A DNA stretch of 64,000 nucleotides, taken from Flavobacterium sp. 1355. GTDB taxonomy: Bacteria; Bacteroidota; Bacteroidia; Flavobacteriales; Flavobacteriaceae. The notes under the pieces were generated by a model. That model worked only from the letters and a program-made list of their open reading frames with translations, searched no databases and was not told the origin of the DNA. The first letter of the stretch is position 1. Each line of letters begins with the position of its first letter. Of the stretch, positions 33,018-42,104 are shown piece by piece. The stretch spans positions 160,739-224,738 of the forward strand of contig NZ_JAFICC010000012.1 of the NCBI RefSeq assembly GCF_017833415.1. The letters run 5' to 3'. The translations under genes were made by a program, and so were the position numbers.

Positions 33018-34439
33018 TTACTTTTTTAATTTAAAATTATCGTATGCTTTTAAAAATGCTTCTGTAAAGAGTTTTCCTTGTTTTTCGTATCCTTTTTTAG
33101 AATAGTGAACAAAGTCCGGGCCTATTAAACCTTCTGCTCTTAATCTTCGGACTCCTGTTATACCTCCAAATTCATCATACAAATCCCAAACGGCATAATC
33201 TTCTTTTTCTGCAGCACTATTAATACGTTCTGCATAATCTTTTACGTAAACATTTGGCTTTCTGCCTCTGTGCAAAGATGGCGGCGGTGTCATGATAATT
33301 ATCGGAACATCAATTTTTTGTTCTTTCAGGTTACTTATAAACTCGCGTAATTCTCTCATATAAGCCGAGGCTTCCATGTTGTCGTAACTTTCATTGGTTC
33401 CGAGTGAAAAAATCAATAAATCGGGATGTAAAGATTTTAACTGTTCAAAGAATAAGGGATATTTATTATAATCAGAGAATTTAGCTCCGTTTACACCGAT
33501 TCCGCTATAGGTTATTCCAGGAGCATCTTTTTGCAACACAAGTCCGTTAAGCTCATATTCTGATGCGCTTTTATTCGGAATCAAATAAATTTTATCTAGT
33601 GCTTTTTCTGATTTATAATAATGTGAAAAAGCATCTGTTTCAAGATTTAACGGAACAAATTCTGAATTTTTAATTTCCTTCTGTCTTGTTTCGTTTGTTG
33701 GAATTTTTAAAGTTCTCCCGGCACGAATATTATTTGATTTCAGATTATTTGCTCTTTTAATATCGGCTACAGAAATATTATATTTATCTGCAATTACAGA
33801 AATTGCCTGACCTTTTTTAATTTTATGGGTGATTACTTTTCGCTCTGTAGACTGGATAATATTGTTTTGAGATGATATTGCCAGATCAAACATATTTTGA
33901 TTTTGCGGCGTAATGATATGGATTGTGTTGAATTTATATGCCGGATCTTTTATATTCAATTGTACCGCAAAACCTGCATTGTCCCTCCAAAGTCCAATTC
34001 CGCTTAAACCAACTGGCCTGTTTTTTACAGGATAAATATTTCTATAACTTTCCCAGGTTTTGTTGGAATAAAATCTTTCGTTATAAGATCCGTTTGTTTT
34101 GGCTAATTGGTATGGAAAAACTAAACCCCGACCTGCATTTCCAAATTGCTGCTGCAGGATTTTTCTAATTTTATTGGTCATCAAATCTCCCTGAATATGA
34201 GAATCTCCAATATGTACAATGTTTATTTTCTGATTACTGCCAATTTCATTTTCTTTTAATTTATTAAAAACACTTTCTAAAACTTTAGCGTTATATATAT
34301 GATTTCCTGCATAGGTTTCAATCATAGCTGAATCGATTTTAGCACTCATTTTTTTAGAAATTAAAAGTGGGACTGACTTTTGGGCTTCAATATTTGCCGA
34401 ACATAAAAGACCGAAAAAGAAAATAATTAGTTTATTCAT
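33018..34439 (-). CDS. SGNH-type hydrolase/O-acetyltransferase with internal LysM
   Basis: 473 residues. A Sec signal peptide (about 1-19), then the SGNH block I GDSHIQGD (S80), an unusual inserted LysM domain (about 204-248: HKIKKGQAISVIADKYN, NNLKSNNIRAGRTLKIP), then block II (SGIGVNGA), block III GTNE (N349) and block V DFVH (D442, H445). The catalytic Ser-Asp-His set is complete. LysM binds peptidoglycan or chitin, which hints that the substrate is peptidoglycan-linked. The gene overlaps its upstream neighbour by 8 bases and sits 1 base from the MBOAT gene. Confidence 0.9.
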   Translation of the reverse strand: MNKLIIFFFGLLCSANIEAQKSVPLLISKKMSAKIDSAMIETYAGNHIYNAKVLESVFNKLKENEIGSNQKINIVHIGDSHIQGDLMTNKIRKILQQQFGNAGRGLVFPYQLAKTNGSYNERFYSNKTWESYRNIYPVKNRPVGLSGIGLWRDNAGFAVQLNIKDPAYKFNTIHIITPQNQNMFDLAISSQNNIIQSTERKVITHKIKKGQAISVIADKYNISVADIKRANNLKSNNIRAGRTLKIPTNETRQKEIKNSEFVPLNLETDAFSHYYKSEKALDKIYLIPNKSASEYELNGLVLQKDAPGITYSGIGVNGAKFSDYNKYPLFFEQLKSLHPDLLIFSLGTNESYDNMEASAYMRELREFISNLKEQKIDVPIIIMTPPPSLHRGRKPNVYVKDYAERINSAAEKEDYAVWDLYDEFGGITGVRRLRAEGLIGPDFVHYSKKGYEKQGKLFTEAFLKAYDNFKLKK

Positions 34440-35913
34440 TTACACTATCTTTTACAACAGAGACGGAATCTGTTTTAGTTTTTCTGACTGGTTTTGGCTT
34501 TTCTGCACTTTCACGTTTTTCGCGCAGCACTTTATATTCTTCGTAACCTTTGTTTAACTGGCTGTATAATAAGTTTCCGATTGCTTTTGCGCCACGCTGA
34601 TTAAAATGCGTATAATCTTTATTTGCTCTTGCCGGCGATTCATCTGCCCATTTTACCATAGATCCGTCACCACCCATTAGCGTATAAAGATTTACAAAAC
34701 CGGATTCTGTATCGAGTGCGTATCTTTTCTGTGCTTTCATTAAAGGTACAACTGCCGAATCGGTTTTCATTTCAAGATCATATTTTGTTGATTTGTCAGC
34801 AGTTGAGACAATCAAAATTGAAACTCCTGGAAAAGATTCTTTTATTTTATTTACAGTTTTCGTCATCCCCTTCTGATACCAGGAATAATTTTTGGTTCCG
34901 TAATTCAATACGTTAGTTCCATAATGCAAAATAATCAGGTCGTATTTCAGGCTGTTATTAAATGCCTGCATTACACCAGCATTGAACATCGAAATTGGTA
35001 ATCCCGAATTTCCTCTTTGCGAAAAGTTATCTACATGGACTCCGCTTCCGTTATCAAAATTAAAACCATAAATCGGAATCGAATCTGACTGGATGAAATT
35101 TGCTTTGAATGCTTTTATGCTTCCGGAAGTCACTTTTAGAGTATTAACTAAATTAGTCGGATTAAGAGTTTTACGCAATGTATCTTTTCCTATAATAAAA
35201 TTAACATTCCCCTTTTTGTGTGATTTTCCGTAAAACAATGTAGGATTGTCAAGGGAAGTAGAAAATTTATTTAATCCTGCTTCATATTGTACCCAGGTCG
35301 TATTGGTTTTGTCATTTGCAAAAAATACGTGCCCATTTACACCAAAGGGACTTGTTGGTCTTTTTACATTTAGATACGATTGTGTTTTCCAGTTTTTAGA
35401 AAAAAGTGTTTTTACAGAACCTCTTGATGCCGATGATTCTGAAATTATAGAAACAAAACCAACCCCGTTTCCGCCAAAACGTTCCTGATAATTCATTCGC
35501 ACATCCTGTACGATTAAATCTCCGTCGGTCATAGAATCTCCATAATAAGCTATTCTGACTTTGCTTTGCGGATTTTTTTCCAGCTGATATAATTTTTCAT
35601 AAAAAGAAATCAGGTATTGATATCCTTTGTAATTCTCAAAAGTCTCAGACGGAAATTCAATTCCTTCAACACCATCAAAAACAATTTTCTCACCTGCTTC
35701 TTTTCTTTCGTCTTCTGTAATACTATCTGCATCCTTAGACAAAGAGTCATTTGCAACCGATTCCAGAAGGAGGCTGTCAATGAGTACATTTTTGGAATCT
35801 ATCTTACTGTCCGAAAAAATTTTATCCGGCAAGATTTGCTTAAATCCAATGAATGCTATAAATGCTAATGCTACAATGGCAAAAGACTGAAAAAAATAAG
35901 ATTTTGTATTCAC
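34432..35913 (-). CDS. Membrane-anchored SGNH hydrolase/acetyltransferase-like protein
   Basis: 493 residues, anchored by one N-terminal helix (about 8-28), the rest periplasmic. The SGNH motifs are visible: GDSMTDGD (S127), GNSGLP, GTNV (N334) and DYTHF (D433, H436). It has a basic Lys/Arg-rich end (KPVRKTKTDSV). The similarity to its downstream neighbour in motif layout suggests an ancient duplication, but it lacks the LysM. As the first gene of the operon, with its own promoter, it likely works with the MBOAT protein like AlgJ/AlgX or PatB do. Confidence 0.88.
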   Translation of the reverse strand: MNTKSYFFQSFAIVALAFIAFIGFKQILPDKIFSDSKIDSKNVLIDSLLLESVANDSLSKDADSITEDERKEAGEKIVFDGVEGIEFPSETFENYKGYQYLISFYEKLYQLEKNPQSKVRIAYYGDSMTDGDLIVQDVRMNYQERFGGNGVGFVSIISESSASRGSVKTLFSKNWKTQSYLNVKRPTSPFGVNGHVFFANDKTNTTWVQYEAGLNKFSTSLDNPTLFYGKSHKKGNVNFIIGKDTLRKTLNPTNLVNTLKVTSGSIKAFKANFIQSDSIPIYGFNFDNGSGVHVDNFSQRGNSGLPISMFNAGVMQAFNNSLKYDLIILHYGTNVLNYGTKNYSWYQKGMTKTVNKIKESFPGVSILIVSTADKSTKYDLEMKTDSAVVPLMKAQKRYALDTESGFVNLYTLMGGDGSMVKWADESPARANKDYTHFNQRGAKAIGNLLYSQLNKGYEEYKVLREKRESAEKPKPVRKTKTDSVSVVKDSVNE

Positions 35914-35980
35914 TTAGTGCTTATAAATTTGAAGAAAGGTTTTAAAATATATGATATTTAATCTTTTTAAAAAACATCCG

Positions 35981-35988
35981 CAAAGATA
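35981..35988 (-). promoter_or_regulatory. Candidate -7 box for the O-acetylation operon
   Basis: On the minus strand TATCTTTG matches TAnnTTTG, 67 bases before the first ATG (35913). It should drive all three genes, which are 1 base apart or overlap. Confidence 0.45.
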
Positions 35989-36029
35989 GGATTAAACGTC
36001 AATTATAGTTGTTTTTAATCATTAAAAAT

Positions 36030-36065
36030 AAAACAAAAAAAAGAGGCCAGATAAATCTAACCTCT
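36030..36065 (-). terminator. Terminator of the HmuY/receptor operon
   Basis: AGAGG (36042-36046) and CCTCT (36061-36065) with an inner AGAT/ATCT pair form a stem. On the minus strand it is followed by a T-rich run, about 80 bases after the hmuY-like stop. Confidence 0.6.
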
Positions 36066-36144
36066 CTCAAAAAAAATAAAAAAAACAAAGCTAATGATCA
36101 ACTAAATTTTAAGGGTTTAATTGAAAATAATTTTACCAGATTTC

Positions 36145-36780
36145 TTAGAATGTTGTAGTACTATTAGCCTGATAAGCAAAATTGAAAGTGTAATATCTGG
36201 CTACAGCTGTTGCAGGATCCGGATTAGAAGGTGCATCTTTATAATAACTTAAGATTTCAAATTTAGCATATTTACCATCATGCGTTTTTACGACAAATAC
36301 TTTTCCAGCCAAAGGCGAAATAATATTGTTTGCTGAATTATAATTATACCATCCTTTGTCACTTCCTGTCGGAATCGCATAAGCTGTTGCAGCATCCTGA
36401 ACAAAAGTGGCTGCAGCTGGAAATGCAGTTATGCTTGCAAATGTACCTTGAGCTATACTTACTGCACCTGATCCTTTTCTTTCCGGTTCGTCTGCGTCTG
36501 CAGTAATAACTTTTGTTCCTCCATTAACAATGATTGTTGTTCCGCGGAAAGCGATATCCCAATTGTCATTGGTTACAATTTTATTTTCTGAGAAACTGAA
36601 TTTTGTAAATGCTCCACCTACCGTTTGCCCTTGCCCTCCTGTTTGTGGTGCCGGAAGATTAGAAACTTTTGTAGTGACAACTGCAGGAGTTGTATCTTCT
36701 TTTTTGTCATCATCATTACTACATGATGTTATAAAAATAGTTAGCGCTAAAATCGAAAGTTTTAAAAAATTTGTTTTCAT
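36145..36780 (-). CDS. HmuY-family lipoprotein
   Basis: 211 residues with a lipoprotein signal peptide (LALTIFITSC, Cys about residue 20) followed by an acidic stretch (SNDDDKKED). The body fits the HmuY family, outer-membrane haemophores best known from Porphyromonas gingivalis, where HmuY captures heme for the receptor HmuR. Conserved pieces include FTKFSFSENKIVTNDNWDIAFRGTTI and KGWYNYN, and the terminal YYTFNFAYQ. Whether the substrate here is heme is not shown by the sequence. It lies 26 bases after the receptor gene on the same strand. Confidence 0.87.
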   Translation of the reverse strand: MKTNFLKLSILALTIFITSCSNDDDKKEDTTPAVVTTKVSNLPAPQTGGQGQTVGGAFTKFSFSENKIVTNDNWDIAFRGTTIIVNGGTKVITADADEPERKGSGAVSIAQGTFASITAFPAAATFVQDAATAYAIPTGSDKGWYNYNSANNIISPLAGKVFVVKTHDGKYAKFEILSYYKDAPSNPDPATAVARYYTFNFAYQANSTTTF

Positions 36781-36806
36781 CGTAAAGGTGTTTAAATAAT
36801 TGTTGA

Positions 36807-38873
36807 TTAAAAATTATATTGAATTCTTGCAAAAAGCTGCCTACCCGCAAGGTTTGGTATTTGGTCCGGATCTTTATAATCAAATAAATTATTGGCACCG
36901 GCCTGTAAGAATAATTTATCCGTAATGTTCTTTGAAGCAGCTAAATTTGTAATGAAATAATCATTTACAAAATCATCGTATTTGTCTAAAATCTGATTGT
37001 TGTTTGAGTCAAATATTCCGTATTTGCTTCGATAAAAAACGCGTAAGTTGATATCTGTCTTTATTTTCGGAATAGTGTATGCAACCTTTAAATTTGCTGT
37101 ATGCTTAGATCTGTTGTATAACCCGAAATAATCTGATTTCTTAATCTCAATTGTTTGTAATTCTGAATTTCGAATGTATTTGTGATCATCAAAATTGTCA
37201 ACAACTGATTTATCTTTTGCTATTAAATATTGATATCCTACTGATACCGAAAACTCATTGGTGAATTTATAAGTTGAATTAAATTCTGCACCATAGGTAA
37301 AAACTTTGCTTCTGTTGAAGTAACTGAAAACATTTTGACCATTGTTTTTTTGGGCGACTATTCCGGTATCTATCAAATTACTTATAGAGTTATAAAAAGC
37401 ATTCACATCAAATCTCAGTTTGTTCTTTTTATAGAAAGTCCCAAAATTATAGTTAACAGCAATTTCAGGTTCCAAAGGTTCGTCAAAGCTTATTCCGTCT
37501 ATTCTTTTTAAAATCTGACCTTCACTATCCAGTTGGTTCAGACGGTCTTCTGCAACATTGTAACCTAAAACAGTATACCCTACGGAAGGATTTGTAAAAT
37601 CGAAAAACAATTGGCGGAAATCTGGTGCTTTATATCCATAACCAACTGATCCTTTCAAAGAAAAGTTCTCATTGAATTTATAATTTACTGCCAGTTTTGG
37701 ACTCAACTGAGATGCATATTCACTGTGATTGTCATATCTGAATCCGGCGAGTATATTCCATTTTTCAGTTGGATTATAGTCGTATTGTATAAAAACATAT
37801 TGAGAATTAAACTTTACGTCCTTATCAAAATAGGTTCTGTCCAGACTCTCATAATTTAGTCCAATTCCTCCCGTGAGCTTGTCATCATTTATTGACAATG
37901 TAGTTCTGATTTCAGGTCGCAAAAGCCATTGATTGTAATAGGTACGATCATAAAGCACATTATTTTGATCATTTAGAAATGAATCATTTTTATAATTGGT
38001 GGTATACAATTCATACTCAGAGTATAACTTAGAACTCCATTTATGATCAAATTTAATTTGCGAATTCCATTCATTTTCTTTTGCATCACCTTTGTAAGTT
38101 TCAGCATCAATTAAAGCAACATTATCCATCTTTTGATTATAGAAACGATTACTTACAGTAAGTTTCAGCTTTTCTGAAAAATCATAATATAACTTTGGCT
38201 GAATTGTATAGTTATAGAAACTTTCAACATTTTTAAGAGCTGTGGTTTTATCCAAATCATATCCATCAGTCGAATAAAAATTGGTGAATAAATTGGCTGA
38301 GAATTTTTTCTTTTTCCAAAGAATATTGGCATTAGCATCATTGGTATTGAATGTTGCATATCGATAAGAAAGTGAACCTTCTAGTATATCTTTTTTAGGC
38401 CTTTTTGTAATTACGTTTATAACTCCTCCCATCGCCTCTGACCCATATAGCGCCGAAGATGCTCCTTTTACAATCTCAATTCTTTCAATATTCCCTACAG
38501 AAACACGCGATAAGTCCAAAACACCCGAACTTCGGCCCACAAGAGGCACCCCATCAATTAAGATCATCGTATATGCAGCATCTAATCCCTGCATTTGTAT
38601 ACCCTCAAAACCACTTTCGTCCGGAATCAAAATAATACCTGTTTGTTCGTTCAAAATCTCATTTAATCTTGTCACACCAGATTTTGCAATCGCCTCAGCG
38701 GTAATAATTGTTATTGGCAACGGTAATGAAGAGAGTGCTCTTTCTGTTCTGGTTGCTGTAACAACTGTAACTTCTGATAATTCATTTGCGTTAATACTAT
38801 CTTTTTGCTTCTCCTGTGCTGAAAGATTTATTATAAATAAAATGACTGCAAAAAGGGTAATTTTTATTTTCAT
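36807..38873 (-). CDS. TonB-dependent outer-membrane receptor (HmuR/BtuB-like)
   Basis: A 688-residue TonB-dependent receptor: signal peptide (about 1-19), TonB-box region ELSEVTVVTATR, plug domain (about 40-160, including RIEIVKGASSALYGSEAMGGVINVITK) and a 22-strand barrel ending in the aromatic outer-membrane signal (RQLFARIQYNF). It has no N-terminal carboxypeptidase-like domain, unlike the SusC proteins of this window. Together with the HmuY-like lipoprotein it likely imports heme or another iron compound. The promoter lies at the symmetric element 38901-38952. Confidence 0.92.
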   Translation of the reverse strand: MKIKITLFAVILFIINLSAQEKQKDSINANELSEVTVVTATRTERALSSLPLPITIITAEAIAKSGVTRLNEILNEQTGIILIPDESGFEGIQMQGLDAAYTMILIDGVPLVGRSSGVLDLSRVSVGNIERIEIVKGASSALYGSEAMGGVINVITKRPKKDILEGSLSYRYATFNTNDANANILWKKKKFSANLFTNFYSTDGYDLDKTTALKNVESFYNYTIQPKLYYDFSEKLKLTVSNRFYNQKMDNVALIDAETYKGDAKENEWNSQIKFDHKWSSKLYSEYELYTTNYKNDSFLNDQNNVLYDRTYYNQWLLRPEIRTTLSINDDKLTGGIGLNYESLDRTYFDKDVKFNSQYVFIQYDYNPTEKWNILAGFRYDNHSEYASQLSPKLAVNYKFNENFSLKGSVGYGYKAPDFRQLFFDFTNPSVGYTVLGYNVAEDRLNQLDSEGQILKRIDGISFDEPLEPEIAVNYNFGTFYKKNKLRFDVNAFYNSISNLIDTGIVAQKNNGQNVFSYFNRSKVFTYGAEFNSTYKFTNEFSVSVGYQYLIAKDKSVVDNFDDHKYIRNSELQTIEIKKSDYFGLYNRSKHTANLKVAYTIPKIKTDINLRVFYRSKYGIFDSNNNQILDKYDDFVNDYFITNLAASKNITDKLFLQAGANNLFDYKDPDQIPNLAGRQLFARIQYNF

Positions 38874-38900
38874 TATTTTGATTCATTCTTAATAGTCGAT

Positions 38901-38952
38901 GCAAATATATAATTATTTTTATTCAATCTAAATTAAATTTATATATTTGCAA
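38901..38952. promoter_or_regulatory. Symmetric divergent promoter with central dyad
   Basis: TGCAAATATATAA (38901-38913) and its exact complement TTATATATTTGCA (38940-38952) carry a TATATTTG -7 box on each strand (38902-38909 minus, 38943-38950 plus). Each box ends 28 bases from its ATG (38873 and 38979). A dyad ATTTTTATT-C-AATCTAAAT (38916-38934; 7 of 9 pairs) sits at the centre. It resembles an iron-repressor site, but this is inference. Confidence 0.65.
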
Positions 38953-38978
38953 AAAATATAAAAACACATAAACTAACT

Positions 38979-39884
38979 ATGAATACAAAAAGCCTTTACT
39001 TTTCAGCCATTATGGCTCTAACATGCAGTCTTGGTTTTGCTCAGGATGCTAAAAAACAGCAAGACATCAAATCAATCAAATCAATGTGTGGTTGTTATGA
39101 AGTGAAATTTAATTTTGTAGAGACTTTTCAGTACCCAAAAGATTCTCTTACTTATAAACCATCAAAAACTAAACATGATTATGGTTTAGAATGGGTTGAG
39201 TTGTTAGAAGATACTCCAAACAAAATCTCAATGCAGCATTTATTGATTGTAAGCGATAAAATGATCATTAAACACTGGAGACAAGATTGGCTCTACGAAA
39301 ACACAGATTTGTATTCTTTTGACAAAAACACTTCCTGGAAATACAATAAGCTGAATAAAAAGGATGTAAAAGGCCAATGGACTCAAAAAGTATATCAGGT
39401 AGATGACAGCCCTAGATACGAGGGAACTGCAACCTGGGTACATGTTGATGGTACAGATTACTGGACAAACATTGCTGATGCACCACTACCTAGAAGAGAA
39501 CATACAAAACGTAATGATTACAATGTTTTGAAAAGAAGAAATATTCACGAAATCACCAAAACAGGCTGGAATCATGAACAGGACAATGATAAACTTATCA
39601 GAGACGATTCTGGAAAAGATTATCTATTAGCGCAGGAAAAAGGAATGGACGTTTACACTAAAGTTCCAGATATTAAATGTATTGCTGCACAAAACTGGTG
39701 GAAAGAAAATAATGCTGTCTGGAAAAACGTTCGCGATAAATGGCAAACTCTTTTTGACAGACATAAAGACTTAAATTTAGAAGCTACAGTTGATAAGAAA
39801 CCTTTATTCTCGTTTTTGTTTGATTTAAAACCAAACGTTTCAAAAGCAGAAACTGATGCTATTATCGACAAGTTTGTAAAATAA
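38979..39884 (+). CDS. DUF6607-like exported protein
   Basis: 301 residues with a Sec signal peptide (MNTKSLYFSAIMALTCSLGFAQ), predicted periplasmic or outer-membrane-associated. The beginning KSMCGCYEVKFNFVETFQYPKD, with a CGC motif, and a Trp-rich middle (KHWRQDWLYENTDLYSF, TATWVHVDGTDYW) fit an uncharacterised Bacteroidota family (DUF6607). It is divergent from the receptor/HmuY operon and shares its symmetric promoter, so it is probably expressed under the same conditions. Function unknown. Confidence 0.82.
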   Translation: MNTKSLYFSAIMALTCSLGFAQDAKKQQDIKSIKSMCGCYEVKFNFVETFQYPKDSLTYKPSKTKHDYGLEWVELLEDTPNKISMQHLLIVSDKMIIKHWRQDWLYENTDLYSFDKNTSWKYNKLNKKDVKGQWTQKVYQVDDSPRYEGTATWVHVDGTDYWTNIADAPLPRREHTKRNDYNVLKRRNIHEITKTGWNHEQDNDKLIRDDSGKDYLLAQEKGMDVYTKVPDIKCIAAQNWWKENNAVWKNVRDKWQTLFDRHKDLNLEATVDKKPLFSFLFDLKPNVSKAETDAIIDKFVK

Positions 39885-39905
39885 ATATTTGAGTGTTAGT
39901 TGTGA

Positions 39906-39940
39906 AAAAGCCGATAGTTTTAAGAAAACTATCGGCTTTT
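39906..39940. terminator. Bidirectional terminator between convergent genes
   Basis: AAAAGCCGATAGTTTT and AAAACTATCGGCTTTT are exact complements around a 3-base loop. It serves the DUF6607-like gene and the lipoprotein gene at 39987. Confidence 0.95.
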
Positions 39941-39986
39941 AATTTAACAGAGATTATAATACAATTCTTTGAATTATAATACAGAA

Positions 39987-40496
39987 CTAGTATTCATCTT
40001 CCTGAAATCCGGTTCTTTTTGTTCCTACATAATTGTATAAAACACCCGGTTCATTACTGTATTCAACCGTAAACGAAATTTTATCAACTGTATGGCCGCC
40101 TCTTGAGGTTCCTGCCATTTTCTCAATTTTACCGTTTGTAATCGTGACAGTTTTATTAGCTTGTCGCAAGTTTGGAGTATTTACATCTGAGGAAAAACTT
40201 CCATCACTTAAATTAATAGCATATTTTGCTTTTAATAACTGAGAGTTTGGTGTTTTTTGAGATAATCCATTATCATCTATAAACATGGTATTATCATTTG
40301 CCGAAGTGTTATAAGTTGAAAATCTGATAACTTTAGTCACACCATCAAATGGAACACTGATATACCAATCGCCTGCAAAATTTTGAGTAGTTGTACCGCC
40401 TGCGTCAGGTTCTCCACCTGCATCACAAGATGCAAATGAAATCGAAATAAGAATACCGAAAAGTATTTTTATAATATTATTTTTTAAATTCTTCAT
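39987..40496 (-). CDS. Putative lipid-binding-type lipoprotein of the SusCD operon
   Basis: 169 residues with a lipoprotein signal peptide (ILISISFASC, Cys about residue 24). The region NFAGDWYISVPFDG and NTSANDNTMFIDDNG is reminiscent of calycin-like lipid-binding proteins (PF12888 type) found with SusC/SusD pairs in Bacteroidota, but I recognise it only weakly. It starts 60 bases after the SusD gene and ends at a strong terminator, so it is the last gene of the SusC-SusD operon. Likely surface-exposed or periplasmic; the ligand is unknown. Confidence 0.65.
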   Translation of the reverse strand: MKNLKNNIIKILFGILISISFASCDAGGEPDAGGTTTQNFAGDWYISVPFDGVTKVIRFSTYNTSANDNTMFIDDNGLSQKTPNSQLLKAKYAINLSDGSFSSDVNTPNLRQANKTVTITNGKIEKMAGTSRGGHTVDKISFTVEYSNEPGVLYNYVGTKRTGFQEDEY

Positions 40497-40555
40497 TTTT
40501 TTTTAATTGATTTTACTTCAAATAAGATTTCTAATTAATAATCTTTTTTGTGCAA

Positions 40556-42094
40556 TTATTTATTCCACCAAATTTTAGCAGTGATATCTACCAATTGTGG
40601 AGCATTTGGATTATAATTTCTTTCAGATAATGGATAAGGAATTCTTTTAGGAAAAGTACCATAAGGAACAACCGCATCAGGGCTCGCAGTAAAAGCAAAT
40701 TGCCCTCCTTTGTAACCTGCAACATTTTGTGCTACAGCAGAAGTTCGTGGATAGTCTGTTCTGTTTTTTTCAAAGAAAGCTTCAAATCCATTTTCAGGGA
40801 AACTTGCAACCCATTTCTGAACAATTATTGCTTCTAATTTCTGGTCAAATGTACCTGCAACAGGATATGCATAAACACCATTAATGAAGGTATCTGCTGT
40901 TGCAGCTGATAAACCATTTTTCTTAAAATTTTCAGTGACAGCAGCATCATATTTTGCTTTTCCACTTTTACCTGTTCTTTCTAATGCCTCAGCCTGCAAG
41001 AACAGACTTTCTTCTCGTGATAACAAACACACTGGTTTTTTAGATCCGTCATAGATACCGGCCGGATCTGATGTTGTTTTTGAACTATTATAAATTACCG
41101 CTGGAACAGACGCAGTTATTGGGCCTTTCGTGTAACCTAAACTTGGATTCGCATCGTAATTTCCCTGATCTTGAAAAACGTATAATTTTGGACTGGTGCT
41201 GCCAGGATTCCAATAAACGAAAGGATCTTTTCTTGGATCATTATTATCAGTCAAGTACTTACCTAAGGTTGTACTAATTCTAATATTAGTTCTGGTATTT
41301 AATTTATAGTTGTACTCATACAAAGGGTTTTCATAATTTGGTGAACCAATAAAATTAGACTGGGCAGCATCCTTATCCAAGAAAGAAACATTTGGATTAT
41401 TTAAGAGAGCAGCAATACCGGCATCTGAAACAGCTTTATTTTTTTCTGATTGTCTGATATAAATTTTCAATTTTAATGTATTTGCAAATTTTTTCCAGTT
41501 TGCCATGTCTCCAAGGAAAATAAAATCATCCTTACCGGGAACAATTCCTTTTGAAGTTGACAAATCTTTAGAAAGTGCATCATCCAAATCTTTGATCATC
41601 AAATCATATACTTCTTGTCCTGTATTGAATTTTGGAGTAAGTATTTTTGGATCACAAGCTTCAGTATATGGAATATCACCATAAAAATCTGTCATTACCT
41701 GCGATGCCTGAACATATAAAGTGGTAGCAATTAAATAATAATTCCAGTTTCCCTCTGCAAATGCTTTTCTCTGTACGGCTTTTATATCGTTTAAACCATC
41801 ATACATAGTTGTCCATGCAAAATTGTAATCGTTTGTAGTAACGGTATAAGAATCTAAGTTTCTGAACTGATTTGCACCAGATGATTGTGTATAATACTGC
41901 GACCAAAATCCTCCTATTATTGAAAACACACCTCCTTCTGCTCCAACGATTCCAATAATTCCGGCAGGAAGTTGTGAAGACAATGGCGTAGTATCAGGAG
42001 TCAAAAGATCCGGATCTTTGTTGATATCTAAATCAGTACTGCATCCTATGAATGTAGTTGATAAAACAAGTATACTTATAATAAATTTTTTCAT
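40556..42094 (-). CDS. SusD/RagB-family surface lipoprotein (pair 1)
   Basis: 512 residues: lipoprotein signal peptide (LVLSTTFIGC), then a TPR-based SusD fold. Visible blocks include NDYNFAWTTMYDGLND, ASQVMTDFYGDIPYTEAC and VCLLSREESLFLQAEALERTG. Its layout fits the SusD-like_2 subgroup. SusD proteins hand nutrients (glycans or peptides) to the SusC receptor. It lies 10 bases after its SusC, in the same operon. The substrate is not revealed, as no degrading enzyme is near. Confidence 0.93.
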   Translation of the reverse strand: MKKFIISILVLSTTFIGCSTDLDINKDPDLLTPDTTPLSSQLPAGIIGIVGAEGGVFSIIGGFWSQYYTQSSGANQFRNLDSYTVTTNDYNFAWTTMYDGLNDIKAVQRKAFAEGNWNYYLIATTLYVQASQVMTDFYGDIPYTEACDPKILTPKFNTGQEVYDLMIKDLDDALSKDLSTSKGIVPGKDDFIFLGDMANWKKFANTLKLKIYIRQSEKNKAVSDAGIAALLNNPNVSFLDKDAAQSNFIGSPNYENPLYEYNYKLNTRTNIRISTTLGKYLTDNNDPRKDPFVYWNPGSTSPKLYVFQDQGNYDANPSLGYTKGPITASVPAVIYNSSKTTSDPAGIYDGSKKPVCLLSREESLFLQAEALERTGKSGKAKYDAAVTENFKKNGLSAATADTFINGVYAYPVAGTFDQKLEAIIVQKWVASFPENGFEAFFEKNRTDYPRTSAVAQNVAGYKGGQFAFTASPDAVVPYGTFPKRIPYPLSERNYNPNAPQLVDITAKIWWNK

Positions 42095-42104
42095 TTTCTT
42101 TTTT

